In this document: positions 16,076 through 23,651 of the stretch, in pieces
How the letters are laid out: every line of letters starts with the position of its first letter
Numbering within the stretch: position 1 is the stretch's first letter
Assembly: GCA_012840225.1 (NCBI GenBank)
Contig: DULU01000083.1
Location: forward strand, 1 to 32,359
DNA from: Bacillota bacterium
GTDB taxonomy: Bacteria > Bacillota > Limnochordia > DTU080
Reading direction: 5' to 3'
Length of the DNA stretch: 32,359 nt
Notes under the pieces: model-generated
Told to the model about the DNA's origin: nothing
The model's database searches: none
The model's input: only the letters and a program-made list of their open reading frames with translations
Translations under genes and position numbers: made by a program

Positions 16076-16379
16076 TGTACTCTCCCACTGGGTACAAAAA
16101 ACGATAAATTCGAGGTCTGATATTCAGAAAATAGGTTATTTTGGTTCCTTTGCCCGTAATGATTGGGGACCGGGGAGCGATCTTGATCTGATTGTTATTG
16201 TAAACGATGCAGTAGAGCCTTTTGGTAGGCGATCGCTGGGGCGCGATGTCCTGGAATTGCCGGTAAGTGTGGATTTGCTGATCTTCACCATGGATGAATG
16301 GCGTCGGCATGAAAAAATGAATAGCCGGTTCTATAAAACTATACAAAATGAGGTTGTTTGGATTTATGAGGCCGGGTAG
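16014..16379 (+). CDS. MNT-family minimal nucleotidyltransferase (antitoxin-type)
   Basis: The product has 121 residues. ATG 16014 has AAGGAAGG at 15998-16005 spaced eight bases and overlaps the HEPN gene by 62 bases, so the two are translationally coupled. The nucleotidyltransferase signature GSFARNDWGPGSDLDL (GS-X10-D-X-D) is intact, followed by a later strand with an acidic partner (PVSVDLLIF). MNT proteins in such pairs transfer AMP to the HEPN protein and block its RNase activity; that is family knowledge, not shown here. The HEPN-first gene order is common. Confidence 0.88.
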   Translation: MPVKSLNSSVLKWPKRQEIFDVLSHWVQKTINSRSDIQKIGYFGSFARNDWGPGSDLDLIVIVNDAVEPFGRRSLGRDVLELPVSVDLLIFTMDEWRRHEKMNSRFYKTIQNEVVWIYEAG

Positions 16380-16420
16380 TTGGATAACCAAGATGCCGTG
16401 CGCCCTATTCGAAGGCGTTT

Positions 16421-16449
16421 TTGCATAAAACGAAATGAGCAGATGCAAT
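16421..16449 (+). promoter_or_regulatory. Candidate sigma-A promoter for the VanZ-like/cobO pair
   Basis: TTGCAT (16421-16426) and TGCAAT (16444-16449) are separated by 17 bases, 52 bases upstream of ATG 16502. Each hexamer matches four or five of six consensus positions. This fits a transcription unit separate from the HEPN/MNT pair. Confidence 0.35.
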
Positions 16450-16501
16450 AATGGTATAAACCTAAAAGGAATGTCCTTGCTGGTGGCTAATCTTACGAGG
16501 C

Positions 16502-16963
16502 ATGCAGCCAAAAAAATACTCCTATTCCGTAAACCATCCGCCTAGCTGGCCGGTGACAATCTGTAAAACAGCAGCCCGATGGCTACCCTTTGTCGTTGTT
16601 TTGGTCTTTTTTGCTATTTTGGCGGAGAGGCCTTCCTGGCGCAACACTGTGGTGCGGCGTTATGGGATAGACTTCTGGGATAGCCTGCACTGGTATGTCT
16701 GTGCCGCCTTAGTCTGGTTGAGCTACCTGGCCCAACCTAAAAAGCGCCCACTTTGGCTGCGACTCTTGTTCTCGATCGCTCTTACTTTAATTATCGGGTT
16801 GGTACGGGAATGGCGACAACATGCTCAGGGCTGGGCACGCTGGAGCGTTCACGACATGCAATCCAACTTGGGCGGCACCTTTCTGGGGACTATTATTAGC
16901 CTGATCACCGAAGCGGTGCGGAATTATTGCCGGGGTGACCTTTATGGCAGAAGACGGAGATAA
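16502..16963 (+). CDS. VanZ-like four-helix membrane protein
   Basis: The product has 153 residues with about four hydrophobic segments: WLPFVVVLVFFAILAE, LHWYVCAALVWLSYLA, LRLLFSIALTLIIGLV and GGTFLGTIISLITEAV. The VanZ family pattern is recognisable: an early DSLHW (D-x-x-H), a Glu/Gln cluster after the third helix (REWRQH), and HDMQSNLGGTFLG corresponding to the family's D-x-x-N-x-x-G. The function of VanZ-like proteins is poorly known; some affect glycopeptide or cell-wall resistance. ATG 16502 has GAGG only two bases upstream; a stop at 16463-16465 excludes an earlier start. It overlaps the cobO start by about 20 bases. Confidence 0.65.
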   Translation: MQPKKYSYSVNHPPSWPVTICKTAARWLPFVVVLVFFAILAERPSWRNTVVRRYGIDFWDSLHWYVCAALVWLSYLAQPKKRPLWLRLLFSIALTLIIGLVREWRQHAQGWARWSVHDMQSNLGGTFLGTIISLITEAVRNYCRGDLYGRRRR

Positions 16964-17510
16964 GGCCGAAGTCGGCGCCGGTGGACGTAAAGGGTTGGTC
17001 ATCGTCTATACCGGCGACGGCAAAGGCAAGACAACGGCGGCTCTCGGCCTGCTCACCAGAGCCTGGGGCCGGGGCATGAAGGTGTGCATGCTGCAGTTTA
17101 TTAAGCATGAGAGAGCCCGCTTCGGCGAGATAAGAGCAGCGGAAAAGATGGGTTTTGAGTTGATCCCGATGGGTCAGGGGTTCACCTGGCGTTCCAGCGA
17201 CTATGAAAGGGATAAAGCCATATGCCGGGCCTGCTGGGAGCGCTGTGTGGAGAGAATTCTGGCACCGGACGGGGTCTGGGATATCGTCGCCCTGGACGAG
17301 ATCACCTATGCCTTTAAGTTCCGTTGGCTGACGACGGATGAGGTGATTGAGGTCTTAAAGCAGCGTCCTCCTCTGCGCCATGTGGTGCTCACGGGGAGAG
17401 ATGCCCCCCAGGAGCTGATAGACTTTGCCGACCTGGTCACGGAGATGAGGATGGTGAAGCATCCCTATCATGATCAGGGGATAGCGGCTCAGCCGGGCAT
17501 AGAATTTTAA
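16944..17510 (+). CDS. cobO: Cob(I)yrinic acid a,c-diamide adenosyltransferase (CobO/CobA/BtuR)
   Basis: The enzyme adds the 5'-deoxyadenosyl group to cob(I)alamin or cob(I)inamide using ATP. The modified P-loop GDGKGKTTAALGLLTRAWGRG is diagnostic. VCMLQFIK, WDIVALDEITYAF and the final PYHDQGIAAQPGIEF are the family's other signature blocks. The product has 188 residues from ATG 16944 (GGGGTGA upstream); GTG 16935 is an alternative. No other corrinoid biosynthesis gene is in the window, so it probably activates salvaged corrinoid. The nearby URO-D/methyltransferase-like gene is a possible user, but the link is inference. It is convergent with the LarA-family gene, 31 bases apart. Confidence 0.93.
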   Translation: MAEDGDKAEVGAGGRKGLVIVYTGDGKGKTTAALGLLTRAWGRGMKVCMLQFIKHERARFGEIRAAEKMGFELIPMGQGFTWRSSDYERDKAICRACWERCVERILAPDGVWDIVALDEITYAFKFRWLTTDEVIEVLKQRPPLRHVVLTGRDAPQELIDFADLVTEMRMVKHPYHDQGIAAQPGIEF

Positions 17511-17525
17511 CCGGTCGCCGACCGG
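17511..17525. terminator. Compact hairpin between convergent cobO and larA-like genes
   Basis: CCGGTC (17511-17516) and GACCGG (17520-17525) form a perfect 6-bp stem, followed by further GGCC-rich pairing possibilities. It directly follows the cobO stop. There is no T-run, so it is only a possible bidirectional terminator. Confidence 0.35.
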
Positions 17526-17541
17526 CCGGCCGTTCCCCGGC

Positions 17542-18870
17542 CTATCTTTCACCGGCCTGCCTGATATAGATATCGGCAGCGTGGGTCAATACGCCGATCC
17601 TCACCGCCGCTCCTCCATCCGGCCCGGCGCCCACTTTGGGTCCGGCTCCCGCCCCCAGTTGGGCCAGGGCTTCGGAGACGGCCTGCTCCAGCGTGGGTGC
17701 CCAGGCGAAGCCCATGCGTCGGGCTTCCGCTTCTCCCACCCCGCTGCTCACCAGGGTCGTCGGGACCATATCCAGATTGAGGCGGAGAGCCAGGTAGGTG
17801 GAGAGACCCACTTTATCGGTTATGATACCCGAGTGAAAGGCCTTCTTGGCTTCTTCCCGGGTTTTCCCGCCCAGAGCCACGAAGTCGGGGTGGTCCGGAG
17901 CTACCCCGGCCGGTGAGGCAGAACAGAGTATCAGCCGACCTCCGGGTCGTACGGCCATAGCCGCCGCGTTCAGCGCCTTCACCGACTGCCAGATGTCCAG
18001 GTCGGCCGGGGCGGCACTGGCGATGACCAGATCGACAGGTTCATCGATAACCATCTCATAGATGCCGCCGGCAATCTCCACCCCACGGCGATGGGCCTGC
18101 ACGGGATCGCCGGCCACCACGGCCACGACCTCGTGGGCGGTGTTCAGAATGGTATTCACAATCATGGTGAGTCCGGTAAGGCGGGCTATGTTCTCCACTT
18201 CCCGGCGCACGGGATTATCCACCACGCCCAGGATGTTGCGGACATTTTCCGCCGCCATGAAATGGGTTTCGCCGGTGGTCGCCGGTCCGCATACCCCCGG
18301 CTGCACCATCTTGGCGCCGCCCGCCCAGCCGGCATACATATGCGGGACAATGTTGCCCACGGCGATGCTGAACTTGCTTTCGTAATATAGGCGGTTGACG
18401 ACCACCGGCGTGGACGAATACGGATTCTCCACCACCACGAGAGAAGACAAATCGTGGCAGTTGTGGTTGACGAAGCGGATGCGCTCTCTAACCTTGGCGC
18501 CGAACCTGGCCGTGATTTCCGCCTCGCTCATGGTACGATGGGTCCCGGTGGCGATGAGTGCCGTGATCTGTGCATCAGGGACGCCCGCCTTGTTCAGCTC
18601 ATCCAAGAGCGGCGGCAGGATCAGGTGCTGAGGTGTCGAGCGGGTCATGTCGTCCACCAGAAGCAGCATCTCCCGGTCCCGTTCTTTCACCAGCTCCGGA
18701 AGGGGGGGAAGGCCTATGGGGTTGTGCAAGGCCGCCGCCACGGCTTCGGCTATGTCCGGGACGGGCGGCATATAGCGGGGCGAGAGCACCCAGGCCAGGT
18801 TGGTCCGGGGTACGGCCACCTTCAGGAAATCGGCACCAAAAGGCAATTCCAGGATCTGCATGTCCTGCAT
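17542..18870 (-). CDS. LarA-family (DUF2088) nickel-pincer racemase/epimerase-like protein
   Basis: The product has 442 residues. LarA-family signatures are present: DDMTRSTP, ALIATGTHR, NHNCHD and GNIVPHMYAGWAGGAKMVQPGV, whose Lys corresponds to the residue that attaches the nickel-pincer nucleotide in lactate racemase. The family catalyses hydride-transfer racemisation or epimerisation of 2-hydroxy acids and related sugar acids. ATG 18870 has GGAGG nine bases upstream on the minus strand, inside the palindrome GGAGGACCTCC. The cofactor genes larB, larC and larE are not in the window. It is the third gene of a leftward operon after two sugar-isomerase-like genes, so a sugar-acid substrate is more plausible than lactate. 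A Gly/Ala-rich repeat (17603-17660, GAGAGPKVGAGPDGG) interrupts it before the last strand. Confidence 0.88.
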   Translation of the reverse strand: MQDMQILELPFGADFLKVAVPRTNLAWVLSPRYMPPVPDIAEAVAAALHNPIGLPPLPELVKERDREMLLLVDDMTRSTPQHLILPPLLDELNKAGVPDAQITALIATGTHRTMSEAEITARFGAKVRERIRFVNHNCHDLSSLVVVENPYSSTPVVVNRLYYESKFSIAVGNIVPHMYAGWAGGAKMVQPGVCGPATTGETHFMAAENVRNILGVVDNPVRREVENIARLTGLTMIVNTILNTAHEVVAVVAGDPVQAHRRGVEIAGGIYEMVIDEPVDLVIASAAPADLDIWQSVKALNAAAMAVRPGGRLILCSASPAGVAPDHPDFVALGGKTREEAKKAFHSGIITDKVGLSTYLALRLNLDMVPTTLVSSGVGEAEARRMGFAWAPTLEQAVSEALAQLGAGAGPKVGAGPDGGAAVRIGVLTHAADIYIRQAGER

Positions 18871-18922
18871 GACGGAGGACCTCCAGAATAAATAAATTTC
18901 GGCATGGAGCTACGGCATGGAT

Positions 18923-19909
18923 CTACAGCAGGGAGTAAAGATACTCAAGCGCCGCCACGGGATTCCGCCGCTGCAGCAAGCCCTGGATCTGCGCATCGTC
19001 GAGGCGGGTGCTCATATCCCAGAGCTTATTGGTGATCTTGGTGACGGCGTTGAAGGTATCCAGCGTGTCGATTTCCTTGCTGAAGACATCGAAAGCAAAC
19101 CAGTCGTCATAACCCAGTTTTTTTACATAATAGAAGAACTCCACCATATCCCAGAAATTATAGGCGCCGGGGATCATATCCCAATCCCAGAACTTATCGT
19201 TGTCGTTAAGGTGGATATAAAACAGGCGACCGGCTTTGGCCAGCAAGGCTGCCGATTGGGCCGGCCTCTCCCCGGCTTGTATGGCATGGCCGAAGTCGAG
19301 GGTCACACCGATATTCGGCCGCCCACAAGTCTGGCAGAAAGCCAGGGTCTCGCCGGCATTGCCCAGGAGGCAGCGGGCTCTCGGGTCGTTCCATTTATAT
19401 TCCAGGCACAGCTGTACCTCGCTGTTGTGGTCTGCGACCCGGCAGAGGCTCTCGGCCATGAAGTCGTAGGCCGCCAGGTAATCCATCTCGAAAGGATAGT
19501 CGTGCCCTTCGTTCAGGGGACAGGTGGTGATGCGCCGGCAACCCAGGCGGGCGGCAATATCCATCGCCCGTTTCAGGTCGTCGACGGCTTCCTGCCGCTC
19601 GACTGCATCCTGGGAGGAGAAGGAGCCCCGCCACCACCTGCCGGTGCGCCTGGAGCGGAAGTTCACGGCGGAAACGGAAAGACCTTGATCCGCCATGATC
19701 TGCGTTGCCAGAGCGCCGTCGGGATCGCCGGAAAAATCCTGCGGATAGCAGAGTTCCAGGCCGGAGAGGCCGACCACCTGCCTGGCCAAAGCCACTTTTT
19801 CCGCAAAAGGCCGGTCCTCCCGATATGTCATGTAACGGTTCTTCACTGCACCCAGAAAGCCTGAGATGATAGCCAAGCGCAACTTGCCGTGTTCCATAAC
19901 CCTTTCCAT
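18923..19909 (-). CDS. Sugar phosphate isomerase/epimerase-like TIM barrel (xylose-isomerase-like)
   Basis: The product has 328 residues. The AP-endonuclease-2/xylose-isomerase-like fold is indicated by the ordered metal-ligand strands LCLEYKWND (Glu), NIGVTLDFGHAIQ (Asp, His), LFYIHLNDND (His) and DWFAFDVFSKE. The start at ATG 19909 has GGAG about seven bases upstream; ATG 19897 is an alternative. The reaction is probably isomerisation or 3-/4-epimerisation of a free sugar or keto-sugar; the exact substrate is unknown. It lies 64 bases after a second TIM-barrel isomerase and 52 bases before the LarA-family gene, all leftward. Confidence 0.87.
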   Translation of the reverse strand: MERVMEHGKLRLAIISGFLGAVKNRYMTYREDRPFAEKVALARQVVGLSGLELCYPQDFSGDPDGALATQIMADQGLSVSAVNFRSRRTGRWWRGSFSSQDAVERQEAVDDLKRAMDIAARLGCRRITTCPLNEGHDYPFEMDYLAAYDFMAESLCRVADHNSEVQLCLEYKWNDPRARCLLGNAGETLAFCQTCGRPNIGVTLDFGHAIQAGERPAQSAALLAKAGRLFYIHLNDNDKFWDWDMIPGAYNFWDMVEFFYYVKKLGYDDWFAFDVFSKEIDTLDTFNAVTKITNKLWDMSTRLDDAQIQGLLQRRNPVAALEYLYSLL

Positions 19910-19973
19910 ACCCCTTCTCCGGTTTATTTAATCTGCAATGTTTTATATTTCGGCTATAGTCATGCTGCCATGC

Positions 19974-20858
19974 TCATGTTTCCGGGCAGCACCGCCCAGC
20001 GCGGCCCAGCGTCGCCAGGAGGCGCTCCAGGCTGATCTTGATTGGTTCGGCTTCGGCCGCCAAAAGGAGCGCAGGCGTCTCCTGCTCCACTTCCGGTTTG
20101 AGCAGCGACAGCTCAAGCGTGATGGGTATAGTGGGATGCGCTTCGTCGATTTTCCGCACTATCCTGTCCACATCCAAAAGACCATCGCCCAAGGTGATTC
20201 CCTGTATGCGATGCCCACCCGGCACCCTGAAGACTATGTAATCTTTGAGATGCACACCTGACAGATAGGGCAGCATGTAGTCCAGGGTCTCTTCAGGCTT
20301 CTCGATAAAGCCCAGGTGGTTGGTGGAGTCGTAAATCAACCCGACGGCCGGATCGGCAATGGCTTCTACCAGCTCCACCAGTTCTTTGGTGGTGAGATCA
20401 AAGTGGTTTTCTATGCCCAGGTGGATGCCATCCCGGTGGAGGCGGGGAAGCGCCGAGCGGATCAATTCCCTGGTTTGCTCGATCCACTGCGGGTGGGACA
20501 CGCCTGGAGCAGGCACATCGACGACCACGCGCAGGTAATCGCTCCCGAGCTTCGGGCATAGGTCCAGAGCGGCGAAGAGGACCGGGGCAGACAACCCCTT
20601 TATGCCCAGCTCCACCTGTATTCCACAATCCTCGGCGGTGCGCCGTACCGCTGCCGGATCACCAAGTTTTATATTCTCGCAAAGCAGTGCCCGCTGAAAG
20701 CCCATTTCCGCAACGGCGGCGACAAAACCGGCGGCATCGAGGCCGGCAGCTGCCGCATAGCGCACGGCATAGCTGGATAGCCCCAGCGGGTGAGTTTGGT
20801 TGGGGGTTTGGTAAGGTTGCTGGTGTTGCCGGTGTTGCCGGGTTTGGGGGGAGCACAT
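19974..20858 (-). CDS. Sugar phosphate isomerase/epimerase family protein
   Basis: The start is taken at ATG 20858 (GAGAG seven bases upstream), although the frame stays open to 21005. The recognised family start LGLSSYAVRYAAAAG follows a 20-residue Gln/His/Pro-rich leader. Metal-ligand strands are visible: LGIENHFDL (Glu), VGLIYDSTNHLG (Asp, His), LSGVHLKDYI (His) and ITLELSLL (Glu). This is the common COG1082 fold; members include 3-keto-glycoside epimerases and inosose or hydroxypyruvate isomerases. It is first in the leftward three-gene operon. The N-terminal Gln-rich leader consists of 9-bp repeats (CGGCAACAC) and is another lineage-specific expansion. Confidence 0.85.
   Translation of the reverse strand: MCSPQTRQHRQHQQPYQTPNQTHPLGLSSYAVRYAAAAGLDAAGFVAAVAEMGFQRALLCENIKLGDPAAVRRTAEDCGIQVELGIKGLSAPVLFAALDLCPKLGSDYLRVVVDVPAPGVSHPQWIEQTRELIRSALPRLHRDGIHLGIENHFDLTTKELVELVEAIADPAVGLIYDSTNHLGFIEKPEETLDYMLPYLSGVHLKDYIVFRVPGGHRIQGITLGDGLLDVDRIVRKIDEAHPTIPITLELSLLKPEVEQETPALLLAAEAEPIKISLERLLATLGRAGRCCPET
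20795..20855 (-). repeat. 9-bp repeats at the N-terminus of the isomerase
   Basis: The coding strand reads CGGCAACAC twice, then CAGCAACCT and C/A-rich derivatives. It encodes RQHRQHQQPYQTPNQTHP before the conserved LGLSSY start of the family. Confidence 0.7.
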
Positions 20859-20950
20859 CTTAAATCTCTCGCTTATCTTTGGGATTCGCTGTGCAGTCTG
20901 GTGTGTTCCGGGCAGTATTTGCTTCACCAGCGTTTGCCTCAGGGAAACAG

Positions 20951-20970
20951 ACTGTATTACAGTATACAGT
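20951..20970. promoter_or_regulatory. Operator-like palindrome upstream of the isomerase/larA operon
   Basis: ACTGTA-T-TACAGT (20951-20963) is a perfect 13-bp palindrome, overlapped by a further ATACAGT (20964-20970). It lies about 95 bases upstream of the isomerase start, within the 300-bp divergent region. On the minus strand the site contains a TATACT -10-like hexamer. No matching regulator can be assigned. Confidence 0.4.
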
Positions 20971-21116
20971 TTATCATGGTGCCGCAGGTGGGGCAAGAGA
21001 CACAAGGGACACTGCTGGAGGTTTGCCCACGCAGATCATCATCAGAAAATTAGCATGACGAAAATATCTGTTGATATAAAGGAGTATTCATCCTCTGTAA
21101 CGAAGTATTTTACTAC

Positions 21117-21141
21117 ACGGATAATCATTCCGTATCACGGA
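21117..21141. promoter_or_regulatory. Alternating ACGGA/TCCGT inverted repeats upstream of the binding protein
   Basis: ACGGA (21117-21121), TCCGT (21129-21133) and ACGGA (21137-21141) form two overlapping inverted repeats. They lie directly before the ribosome site GAAGGAGG, so they could act as an operator or as a small mRNA hairpin. Confidence 0.35.
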
Positions 21142-21159
21142 AAAAGAAGGAGGTAGCAT

Positions 21160-22449
21160 ATGAGAAAGGTTGCGGGGATATTTTTAATAACAAGTATCTT
21201 TTTGGCGTGTCAGATCTGTTATGTAATGGCAGCTTCTCCGATTGTGATACGACTTTGGGAACAAAATGATTACCGTATTGCCGGACTGCAGCCCTCCATC
21301 GACCTGTTTAACCGCACCAATCCGGATGTACAGATTGAACTGGAAAGAAAGGACCCCAACGCCAACAATTTGCTGCCTGCCGTGGCTGCAGGTGTAGGAC
21401 CTAATGTAATCGTCGGCGCCTCCTCAAGAGACAGGGACTTCTTCGATCTGGGAATTTTGGCAGATTTAAGGCCATACATAAACCGGGACAATTTCAGCCT
21501 GGACGACTACTTCCCGGCTACGCTGGAATTTGGTCAAGCCCCGAGCGGTGAGCTTTTTTCTATGCCGCTTGATTCCCAGGTGATAGTGATGTATTACAAT
21601 CCCGAAGTGCTGGCCAGAAACGGTTTGCAACCGCCGCAGCCCGGATGGCGTAACAGCGACCTGCGGAACATGACGACAAAACTGCGGCAAAGGGACGCCC
21701 AAGGCCAGTTGACCCAGCATGCCATCATCGGCAAACACCCCAACCACGTCGGCATGTATTTCATGGGACAAAACAATGGTTACATCATCAACCTGGAAAA
21801 CGGCATTGAGTGTACGGTGAATAAACCGGCCTTCCGCCAGGCATATACCATCATCGATGAGCTTATCAGCGAGGATCGGTTGCGGGTGGAAGGAGTGCAC
21901 TCCGGCGTCACCTGGAACATATTCCTCACCGGTCAGGCAGGCTTTTATATGGACGGCAACTTCCGCCTGTTTGACTTGACCAATCAGATGAATGATGTGG
22001 TTACGGCGCCCTTGCTTTATCCCGATAGCGGGGCTCAACCGGGATCCTATCTTTGGACCCGCACCCTGGCCTTGGTGAAATCGGGCAATCCGGAAGTGGA
22101 TGAGGCGGCCTGGCGAGTGCTGAAATTCCTTTCGTCGGTTGATGCTCTGACACTTTACGTGGTGAATGCCAGGCTGCTGCCGGTCACCAAAGGTTCCATT
22201 GCTCATCCGTTGTTCAGGGAATATGTGAGGGAGTTCGGCGTCAATCTCGATTTGATGGCCAATTATTATCTGCCGGCCGGATCCGGAAAAACGGAGATGG
22301 CTTCGCCACGCTCGGACACCATCCGCGGCATCTGGGGTTCGCTCCAGACAAGGTTCATGAGGGGCGAGATTCCACTGAGCACATTTATTGATGAGCTCGA
22401 TCATCAGGTGCAGCTGATCGTGCAGGAGATCCTGACCGGGAAACAATAG
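21160..22449 (+). CDS. Extracellular solute-binding protein, sugar ABC type (family 1-like)
   Basis: The product has 429 residues and starts at ATG 21160 with the strong ribosome site AAGGAGG. The N-terminal signal MRKVAGIFLITSIFLAC runs to a likely cleavage after VMA; the lipobox-like FLAC is off-consensus. The mature part begins with the binding-protein strand SPIVIRLWEQND, then PSIDLFNRTNPDVQIELE and YYNPEVLARNGLQPP, typical of MalE/UgpB-like sugar-binding proteins. There is no permease or ATPase gene in the window. The next gene is convergent. Confidence 0.87.
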   Translation: MRKVAGIFLITSIFLACQICYVMAASPIVIRLWEQNDYRIAGLQPSIDLFNRTNPDVQIELERKDPNANNLLPAVAAGVGPNVIVGASSRDRDFFDLGILADLRPYINRDNFSLDDYFPATLEFGQAPSGELFSMPLDSQVIVMYYNPEVLARNGLQPPQPGWRNSDLRNMTTKLRQRDAQGQLTQHAIIGKHPNHVGMYFMGQNNGYIINLENGIECTVNKPAFRQAYTIIDELISEDRLRVEGVHSGVTWNIFLTGQAGFYMDGNFRLFDLTNQMNDVVTAPLLYPDSGAQPGSYLWTRTLALVKSGNPEVDEAAWRVLKFLSSVDALTLYVVNARLLPVTKGSIAHPLFREYVREFGVNLDLMANYYLPAGSGKTEMASPRSDTIRGIWGSLQTRFMRGEIPLSTFIDELDHQVQLIVQEILTGKQ

Positions 22450-22514
22450 ACTTTGCTTGGCTTGGTTAGGCTCTACTTCGTCTGACCAGGCGGGGTGTCT
22501 CTGCTATATCCATA

Positions 22515-23507
22515 TCAGTATTTCAGGCCGGCTTCAGCGATGAGGCCGGCTATATCTATATCGGCGATATAAATGCCGGCAGGTCTGTTTACCTCGGGTC
22601 TATGGGGTTGTTCGTGGCTGCTGTAATAGCTCATCAGCAGGCGGGAACCCTTGCGCACCATGCCGGCATAGGAGGTGTCGCCGCCGCTCGGGAGAGTGTA
22701 TAGCCTGGTTAAGGTATTTTCGTCATAGTGAAAGAGAGCGGTGTGCGTGCCGTCGTCGTCAAAGACGCGGGCGGCGATCAAGTATGTACAGTCGTCCAAC
22801 AGATGGAAGCACATGCCGGCCATCAGGATAGGCAGCTCTTTTTTCACCCAAAGGTGGTAGGGCGGCTTGGCTTTGGCGAGCACGGGATGGCCGTTGGACG
22901 TGGGGGGAGTGAGGCGGTAGCCGTCATGGCGCACTAAAGCCACCGCCGTTTTGTCCGGGAGGAAAAGCAAGGCCGTCTCGTTGGAATAAGGCACATCGCT
23001 GATCACCGCCTGCACTTGCCAGTCTACCCCGTCGGCGGAGTTATAGAGAAGAGAGTATATGGCTCTTTTATCGCTATTGTAACGATAGCCGGCGCCGAAA
23101 AACTGCCCGTCGTGATATACCGGCCACCAGATCACCAGATTATCTTCCCGCAAAGCCCTCTGAAAGGGCGTAAAGTGAAGGCCGTCCTCTGTCCAGCAGA
23201 GGTAGGCGTCCCGGCGCTGGTCGTCGCGATAGCCGAAAGAGTGAATATAGAGCCGCTCCGGCGTGGCCAAAAGTTTGGGATCACGCATGTCGAGCGGCTC
23301 CTCTTCCGCACCGGCGAGCAAGGCGACCTCCGTCCAGGTTAGGCCGTCGTCTTCGGATGAGAGCACCCGCACCCGGCCGTCCGGTACGCCGGGTATGACG
23401 TGCCTGGTGCCGGAGCGGAAGGCCACATATAGGCGGCCCTGCCACTCCGTCAGTGAAGTGAAGGCATTGTGCCGGCCGTCGTTATATACCGGAAGTATTT
23501 TTACCAT
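22515..23507 (-). CDS. Sialidase-superfamily beta-propeller protein
   Basis: The product has 330 residues from ATG 23507 (GTG 23510 is also possible). Two Asp-box motifs (S-x-D-x-G-x-x-W) are visible, SSEDDGLTW near residue 50 and NSADGVDW near 150, together with repeated propeller strands (RLYVAFRSG, RLYIHSFGYRDDQRRDAYLCWTEDG, GMVRKGSRLLMSYYSS). This fits the six-bladed exo-sialidase/BNR fold. The canonical sialidase active-site FRIP motif is not evident and there is no signal peptide, so a cytoplasmic glycosidase or an uncharacterised family member is likelier than a secreted sialidase. It is probably controlled by the AraC gene immediately upstream on the same strand. Confidence 0.75.
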   Translation of the reverse strand: MVKILPVYNDGRHNAFTSLTEWQGRLYVAFRSGTRHVIPGVPDGRVRVLSSEDDGLTWTEVALLAGAEEEPLDMRDPKLLATPERLYIHSFGYRDDQRRDAYLCWTEDGLHFTPFQRALREDNLVIWWPVYHDGQFFGAGYRYNSDKRAIYSLLYNSADGVDWQVQAVISDVPYSNETALLFLPDKTAVALVRHDGYRLTPPTSNGHPVLAKAKPPYHLWVKKELPILMAGMCFHLLDDCTYLIAARVFDDDGTHTALFHYDENTLTRLYTLPSGGDTSYAGMVRKGSRLLMSYYSSHEQPHRPEVNRPAGIYIADIDIAGLIAEAGLKY

Positions 23508-23572
23508 CACACCGCCGCCTTCTTTCCCTTATTCGGTAAAATATTCCAACAATCGGTAATTACATTTTGCGG

Positions 23573-23608
23573 CGGCGATTTCCTTCATTCCTCATTTCAC
23601 AATCGCCG
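23573..23608. promoter_or_regulatory. Inverted repeat between the AraC and sialidase-like genes
   Basis: CGGCGATT (23573-23580) and AATCGCCG (23601-23608) form an 8-bp inverted repeat separated by 20 bases. It lies in the gap upstream of the sialidase-like gene. There is no T-run on either strand, so an operator or leader hairpin fits better than a terminator. Confidence 0.35.
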
Positions 23609-23651
23609 TGATTTCACCGGCACCTGCCATTTATCAATTACTACCGGCTCT

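Noticed and set aside
18873-18883. GGAGGACCTCC palindrome upstream of the LarA gene as an operator
   Set aside because: It is centred on the ribosome site itself, so the symmetry may simply reflect the SD sequence; not strong enough to call.
18917-19864. 315-codon plus-strand frame opposite the isomerase
   Set aside because: The minus-strand isomerase has metal-ligand strands and operon context; the plus frame has no ribosome site or domain.
21466-22446. 326-codon minus-strand frame opposite the first binding protein
   Set aside because: The plus strand has a signal peptide, ribosome site and family motifs, so this is a shadow frame.
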